From assembly GCA_050084515.1 (NCBI GenBank), contig CM114273.1, positions 5,952,001 through 6,016,000 of the forward strand: a stretch of DNA of 64,000 bases. The letters are read 5' to 3'. The notes beneath the pieces were generated by a model. It searched no databases. It saw nothing but the letters and a program-made list of their open reading frames with translations, and was not told the origin of the DNA. Shown piece by piece: positions 58,114-64,000 of the stretch. The position numbers and the translations under genes are program-made. Within the stretch, counting starts at the first letter, position 1. Each line of letters opens with the position of its first letter. This DNA comes from Blasia pusilla. Taxonomy: Eukaryota > Marchantiophyta > Marchantiopsida > Blasiales.

Positions 58114-59002
58114 CTTAGGGGATAATCTCCAAGTTCATAGATCCACAAATCTTTATTGCTCCAAAAGCTCAACGACCACGTGTACATCCAAAATAGAATT
58201 GGAACACGATAAAATCATTACTAATTAACATGAACTAGATGCATCCGGCGCTGTCGTATAGTAAAATCAACCAGTGTGTAAACTCCTTCGTCATTAAGTG
58301 TTAGATAGAGTTTCATTAGTATTAAATAAATTGGCTTAGAAAAAGGAGATTCTTATGTTTAAACCTCTTTATGGTGCCTCTTTTATGCGGGCCCAATTTT
58401 AGGAAAAGGAGGTAATAAATAAAAGATGACTTTATAAAAGTAAAGTAGTTGCTTTAATGAAAAACAAAAGTAGTCTTGGTTGGTGGCTAGGTTAGTTGGG
58501 ATAATTTGGAAAATATCATATGGGTAAAAGAGGATATTTTGGAAGAGATAAGAGGAAATTTACTTGTGTCAAAATGTGATTGGCTAAGCCTTGAGAGGAA
58601 GCCATGTGGCACAAGATAAGATAAGTTCTATTTCGTACTCTTGTGGATCCCTTGTGAGTATATAAAGAGGAGGGACCTTTAAGGGTTCATCACCTTCTAT
58701 TCCACATCTTGAGTCTCTCGTGTCTCTCTTGAGTGTATGGCTTTGGGATTGCTTGCTCTTCCAATGAGAGTGGATCACCCCTCTTGGAAGAGTAACTTGA
58801 CTATGGTCTATTCTTTGAGAGATTTCTAGAGTGTGGTGTGTGTGTGTGGGGATGAGAGGTTTGTCACCGTAGAGGAGTTTAGTCATACTAAAATAGCGCA
58901 AGTTTTGGCTTGTTACTTCCCCAATGAGAGTGGATTACCCCTTTTGGGAGAATAACTCCGCCAAAACCTATTCTTGAGGAGAGTAGAGAATGTGTGTCAA
59001 GC
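58114..59002. other. Possible LTR-like or promoter region
   Basis: A TATATAAA box lies at 58659-58666. A motif CCAATGAGAGTGGAT(C/T)ACCC occurs twice (from 58761 and 58921), each copy followed by a related AGTAACTT/AATAACTC tail. The composition resembles the nearby LTRs, but I found no partner copy in the window. Confidence 0.35.
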
Positions 59003-59428
59003 ATGGATAGGGATGGAGCACGAGTTGTGCCCGACTTCCTTTTCCTCAATCCTTACCATGTCAAGGTACTCTTTGTAGATAGGCACTGGTTCACTCGCTA
59101 TTTAGTTTATCACTTTGGGGAGGCGTTCATGAACCAGGTCATGCAATCTCCAACTCCGGTGATTCTTCCTATCGTCACATATGGAAGGACATGGGATTGT
59201 ACTTTGTATGTCCTTATATAGCGATCCATGGATGTCAATAGGCCTGGTCAAGTAGGGTTTAACACTAGTTGTGTTATCTTCCTCGTGTACAAACGTAAAA
59301 TAGTTTATAGGGATTTTATAGTTAGGAATTTAGGGGTCCGATGTTACGAAGAAGTGATCGTCTCGGCACTTCCATTTGTGATACCTGTCGTGAGAGAATG
59401 GAGAGTGTACATCATAATTTTGTATTGA
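59003..59428 (+). pseudogene. Unrecognised reading frame, one internal stop
   Basis: One frame runs from ATG 59003 to TGA 59426-59428, interrupted by a single TAG at 59219-59221. It lies about 340 bp downstream of a TATA-like box at 58659. I do not recognise the product. The two halves look weakly alike: each has a hydrophobic V(L/F)FV/IFLVY start, a central aromatic region, then P(V/F)VI(L/P)P(I/V)V and a charged-aromatic end (GRTWD..LYVLI; EWRVYIIILY). That suggests an internal duplication. It could be a decayed gene or an element-encoded protein. Confidence 0.3.
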
Positions 59429-60689
59429 AAAAGGAGAACTTATTAGAGAGTTCACCTTGCATCGACCGCATCTACCGCAGCTAGAAGGCCCGCCCTTGCT
59501 CGAAGAAAGATTCTCGACACGACAGCGCTTTTATCACAACAAGTCATCTTAAGAATCACTTCTACAGACCTTATCGGAGGCTTTCTTTGTCTCAAATTTA
59601 TGCCTCGTCCACTTATCTCTAATCTCAAGTGATCGATTACTGAACTGAGATTTCAGATTCATGTTCTTGGTACATAGAGATGAAAGTTTGTTTGGGCAGT
59701 GAAACTTGAGGGCCGATAATGGGCTTTTGTGCTCTAATTCGTGGTTGTGGTGGAGGCGGATGTTTAGAGGTGGAGCTTTCTAGTTGGTTGTGTTCCCATT
59801 TGTCTTGGTTAGCGACTTTGTTGATGTGCTCGAGAGTCATCCCTCGAATGTTCGCCTTGCTCAAGCCTCCACCGGATAGATTTGATGAGTACTTTGATGC
59901 TTGTAAACCCTCGTTTATAATCATCGAAGTACCTATCAAATTTTATTATTTTTTAGAATAGAACATGTGGCCAATGAAAACCTAGTTTCAAGCTGGTGTA
60001 TTGCCGTGATTCGAAAGGCACCTTTGTTTGCATCTTCCCTCAGATCCTTGTTTTTCTATCGTACCCAAGGAGTGCATTGAAATTATGAGGCTCCTTGAGG
60101 TCTTCAAGCAACATTTTGTAGTGTGACATATGCAATTGAAATTAGCCTGCCTTCTTCATATTTCCAACAGGCCTCACAAGGGGAGGAGAGAGAACCATGG
60201 TCTCTACGACAAAGCGAGAGAGGCCTTGGTGATCTTGCCTCCGTGAATTTGCTCTAGAATTGAAATGATCAGATTCAACCTCGTTGTGTGAGTCTCCATG
60301 ATGCACCTCCATGTCCAGATCTCACAATTGGCTACCTTGCTACGGATCGCCTCGTGAGTGATTGAGAATGATGGCGGATATGGCCCAAATTTGCACTCCT
60401 AGCTGACTCGTAGGGTGAGGTTGTGATTTCTTCGTGGTTTTGATATTGATCATGATTTCAAATCCACCTACCGCGGAATAGTTTGAAAGCTTGCTCACAA
60501 GCGGGCGATGAGGAAGTTCATCATAGCCCTGCCATACTCGCATACTCCTTTCCCATCTAGTAACAAACTTCCCGCCCCTGGCCAAGCAAGAGTGATAGTT
60601 TGGGTGTTCGGGATTTCATAGTGACACCCAAGCGTTTCTATATGGGGTAAGCTTTGACACCCCCGAATGCCTCTCACTGACTCCGAAGT
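59429..60689. other. Intergenic DNA, possible 3' continuation of a broken minus-strand gene
   Basis: The minus-strand frame of the next feature continues past its TGA to about 60495 (60 more codons), and an overlapping frame at 60340-60585 follows. Otherwise I see no gene. Confidence 0.35.
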
Positions 60690-61061
60690 TCAGCTACCGC
60701 AGTCGCCGTTGCCTTCAAAAGCGTACCACGTTGCGACAGCTGGAAGCTGCCATGTCACCCGTTCGATCGGGAGAGCCGTGACTAGTGAAGGCAGAATGTA
60801 GGTCCGGCCGGAATTGATATGCCACGTGTTCGCTCTGCCCTCCCACTCGACTTGAGAGCCCTCACAACGAAGATAGCTGGAATCCACGTCAACATGGCCA
60901 AGAGGGTCAGTTGCGGGGGCTAGCTGGCACCTCGTGAGCTGTCCGTAACTGTCGCCTGGCATGGCATTTCTGACGCATGTGCGAGTATGCGAACACGTGC
61001 TCTTGCCAGCAGTTGACGGAGACAAGAAAATGCTCCCGCGCTTGCCACGTGGAGGCGACAT
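60690..61061 (-). CDS. Hypothetical protein, 123 aa, possibly truncated
   Basis: The frame starts at ATG 61061 and ends at TGA 60690-60692. An internal ATG at 60963 could be the true start, since the first 33 residues are low in structure. The C-terminal half has a clear protein-like pattern (YLRCEGSQVEWEGRANTWH, TYILPSLV, ERVTWQLPAVATWYAFEG), rich in Trp and Cys, which I cannot assign to a family. The same frame continues after the TGA for another 60 codons, so the stop could be a decayed CGA and the gene a pseudogene. It is GC-richer than its surroundings. Confidence 0.4.
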   Translation of the reverse strand: MSPPRGKRGSIFLSPSTAGKSTCSHTRTCVRNAMPGDSYGQLTRCQLAPATDPLGHVDVDSSYLRCEGSQVEWEGRANTWHINSGRTYILPSLVTALPIERVTWQLPAVATWYAFEGNGDCGS

Positions 61062-63733
61062 CGACCCGGGAAACCTTTCTTCAATTTCTTCCTTCGATAT
61101 CCTTTCTTCATTTTTTTCTTTGAAATTAATACAGTTTCATTTTAATTTTTTATATTATAGTGCAAACAGAAGTTTCTAAAACACCTTTATTGACTTCTTT
61201 ACAAGTCTATGTTTGGAATTTAGTTCAGAACTTGAAAGTATATATATTTGTTTATGTACAAGTATGAATAAGCTTCAACGGGTAATGGGATAAAAATATG
61301 GCAACGAGGAGAGGAGTCAATTTATGGCCCCTTAATTTGAGTTTAGGAAAAAAACCGTGCCATGATTTTGAACTTTCTAAATTTAAGATCTTTTGAGGAC
61401 CCTTAGGAGTTCCATCTAGCCTATCCACTTGTCCTACATATGTTTAATAAATTTTTTTCTCCCCACCCTTCTTAAAGGGTTGCACACATGTCTTATACTA
61501 CCTCTAATAATAACTATACTAATAAGGTGAAGGAAATACACTTGATTGAAAACAAAAGAGCATTTTGGATCTTTTCTCCATCCATCTATAGGATGCATGG
61601 ATGGAGACAAAATTGGATTAAGTGATATGTGCTCATAGTGAAGTTTTTTAATGAATGTAATCCTTTAAAAAATATTTAAGAACATAAAATATCCAAACGA
61701 TAAGAATCTTCATGTAAGGGAAAGTTCCCTCTTCTCTTGGTTAAAGCCTCCCATAATAGAAGGATGTTCATTTGTACTGTTTCCTTCTAGAGACAAAGTC
61801 CTTTTGTTGATATAATAGTGACATTTTACTGTGCATGTATCACACTTATATTGCATGGGTATACCTATACCAATAAAATTTATAGGATTACATCCTCATA
61901 TGGATAGGAGAGAGTGCTTTGGTGTCCTTTCAGTACAATCTCTTCTAGTAAGAGAGGTGGAAAGGAGGACTAAAAAAAAGATGATGGAAAACCTCTGGTT
62001 CGAAGGTTGAGGAAGAATGCTATGAGGTTTAAGAATAAAGAAAAGGGTGGCACATATTTTAGAGGCCCTTCAGAGGCCCTATGCGGGCCGTGCACGAGAT
62101 TTATGCGGGCTAAAACATGGGTGCGGGCTTGGCCAGCCTAGTTCTATGTTACACGCTCAGCGGGCGAGATTGGGTGCGGGCCGCGGTTCCCGCGCCCACA
62201 CGGAGATGTCCGTTTAGAGACAGACATAATTCTGCATACATGGACATGTCCACAGACATGGAATTTGTGCTGTGCGACCTTGTCCCTTCACTATGAGATC
62301 AAGGCAACTATATCATTGAGCATACAAACCGAAAATCTTCTTGATTTTTGTGTATAATCCCAAATTGATATTGTAGCTTTGAAAAAAGTATAATTGTCAA
62401 GTTTTGTGTGATTTTAGTAGAAAAATCCATAAAATAAAAATTAGCAAAATATTTTTGCATCCAAAATGTACTTTTGGAGCTTTGATATATTTTGAGCATG
62501 GGCCTCAAATTTTCTCATCCCAAATTTTATTTTATTTTTGCTATACACAATAATCCATGGATTTTATTGGAGAACATTAACAAATCACAGTACGACTCAC
62601 TAAGATTCAACTTTCATGAGCATACAAAACTCCTAAAATGTACAAACACTTAGTCTTGGAACTCCAATCACTCTCAAACTTTGGAATAAAGGATCTTATA
62701 TAGAAGAACTAGGATGATTAAATGATTGGAATCGATAGTGCGACAATCATTAAATTTAAATGAGAATGAATTTTAAAAAATACACCTTAACTAGGCTTAT
62801 TCAGAACTAATGCAATTGGATATTATAAAAAACAAAATATCTTAGTTACTAAAACCTAGGAAAATTAAAGTAATTTAAGCAACTATTTTGCTTTGGTAGT
62901 CAAATTTAGCGCAAGGTCATCAAGATCTTGAATACAATTAACCAAATTTGATTACAAAACTTAATACAATAGAATCCAAAATGGAGTGAAACACTAGTAA
63001 ATGCTAAGAAATAATCATAACACATTGTGAATTCAATTAGGTTTTAACTTGAAAGGGATCAATAGATGAACTTTCTATTGTTAGAAAACCAAAATTAAAG
63101 CGAAGAAATTTCCAAGCATGATATCAATATAATCAGTCAATATGCATAAAATTAGGTACTCATATTTTCTTTTAATAAGTGATGATACAAGCAGGTGACT
63201 AGTCAATGTATTCCAAAAAAACTACTTGCCCAAAAAATTGTATAAAATTTGTCATACATATGAAATATAAAATCTCACTCATTTCATAAGTGAAATTCAA
63301 ATTTGAAAGAATTTTTTTATCCTTGTATGAATTGTATATTTCTTACATAGATTTCATCAAAGACATCTTATAGTTTGTGTGGTTCCTTTACTCTTTTAAT
63401 ACAAAATAATGTTTTAAAGCATGTTAATTATTAATAGCTTAATCTAGAACACTCATGTTAGTGGGGACCTTGGCAAGTCATGATCATAGATAAAAGGAAG
63501 AGAAGCCTTGGTGTAACCTACCAAAGCCAAATTCTAGACTAGTCAATTCAAGACTATAGTGGACGTCAAAGTCTACCCTATGACTCGCGCTAGTCAAGAC
63601 ACACTGAAATATATAGACTAACCATCAAGAAAAAGCCACTCGTGTGGAGTGTGGATGGAGAACTAGACATGAGAGGTGAAATATCCTTAAGACAAATTTT
63701 GATTTTTGGGCAAGAAGAAAGAAATTTGAGTTA
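61062..63733. other. AT-rich intergenic DNA with a MITE-like fragment
   Basis: 62070-62282 contains GGACATGTCC-type sequence and an end GTGCTGTGCGACCTTG matching the hAT MITE right end. No intact left end is visible. The rest is AT-rich and shows no gene. Confidence 0.4.

Positions 63734-63814
<81 letters not shown>
63734..63814. repeat. AG microsatellite, about 80 bp
   Basis: An almost pure (AG)n run with one AAG interruption near 63749. Confidence 0.97.
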
Positions 63815-63816
<2 letters not shown>

Positions 63817-64000
63817 AGGGTATCTACCTCAAAGAACTTAAATAAGATTAGTGCTTTATGACTTCAAGAACTTACCTCAGGGGCACGCGGTCACTTAGAT
63901 CTTTGAGACTTAATGCAAGTCTTCCGCTTGTAGAACTTTACGACAATCTTTTTGTATTCTAACAAAGAAATTGTTTGTATAACTCTATGGTATTGTATTA
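63815..64000. other. Window end
   Basis: AT-rich sequence with no feature that I can support. Confidence 0.4.

Overview
The window looks like nuclear DNA of a land plant. The evidence is a U6 snRNA gene with a plant-style RNA polymerase III promoter, two plant-type Alba-domain genes, an intron-rich AP-3 mu adaptor gene, TTTAGGG/telobox motifs, and a heavy load of decayed plant-type transposons (Ty3/gypsy, Helitron, hAT MITEs). I cannot fix the clade. The methyltransferase-carrying Ty3 elements suggest a non-flowering lineage, but that is inference.

Layout. 1-5.7 kb: AT-rich DNA, one possible small membrane-protein gene (1330-1860, +), a cluster of inverted repeats (2.9-3.6 kb) and a 62-bp tandem repeat (5.5 kb). 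6.7-7.2 kb: a hAT-type MITE with an 8-bp target duplication. 8.35-8.46 kb: an intact U6 snRNA gene on the minus strand with TATA and USE-like elements, and a decayed U6 pseudogene 1.1 kb away. 12.0-16.4 kb: the AP-3 mu gene (minus, 8 exons, 421 codons reconstructed), with a 34-bp-arm hairpin in intron 3. 16.4-22.2 kb: AT-rich intergenic DNA. 22.2-28.8 kb: two tandem Alba genes (minus, 5 exons each, identical intron positions and phases), with GC-rich flanks up to about 30 kb.

31.1-40.9 kb: a nearly complete but decayed Ty3/gypsy retrotransposon (element 1). Its order is 5' LTR, leader, Gag with zinc knuckles and RGG tail, aspartic protease, C5-cytosine DNA methyltransferase, reverse transcriptase, RNase H, integrase, PHD finger, 3' LTR. 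45.5-46.9 kb: relics of a Helitron Rep/helicase gene. 48.4-48.9 kb: a second hAT MITE with target duplication. 50.3-58.1 kb: a second, diverged copy of the same retrotransposon type (element 2) with the same methyltransferase and PHD finger. It has lost the middle of gag and carries a solo LTR of its own family inside pol. 58.1-64 kb: mostly AT-rich DNA with two unrecognised reading frames and a long AG microsatellite.

The main result is the pair of Ty3 elements with an in-frame, DNMT3-like methyltransferase between protease and reverse transcriptase, and a PHD finger at the C-terminus where chromoviruses carry a chromodomain. Two diverged copies keep both extra domains, so the architecture belonged to the living element. 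Both copies are now dead, and many of their stops are transitions typical of deaminated 5-methylcytosine.
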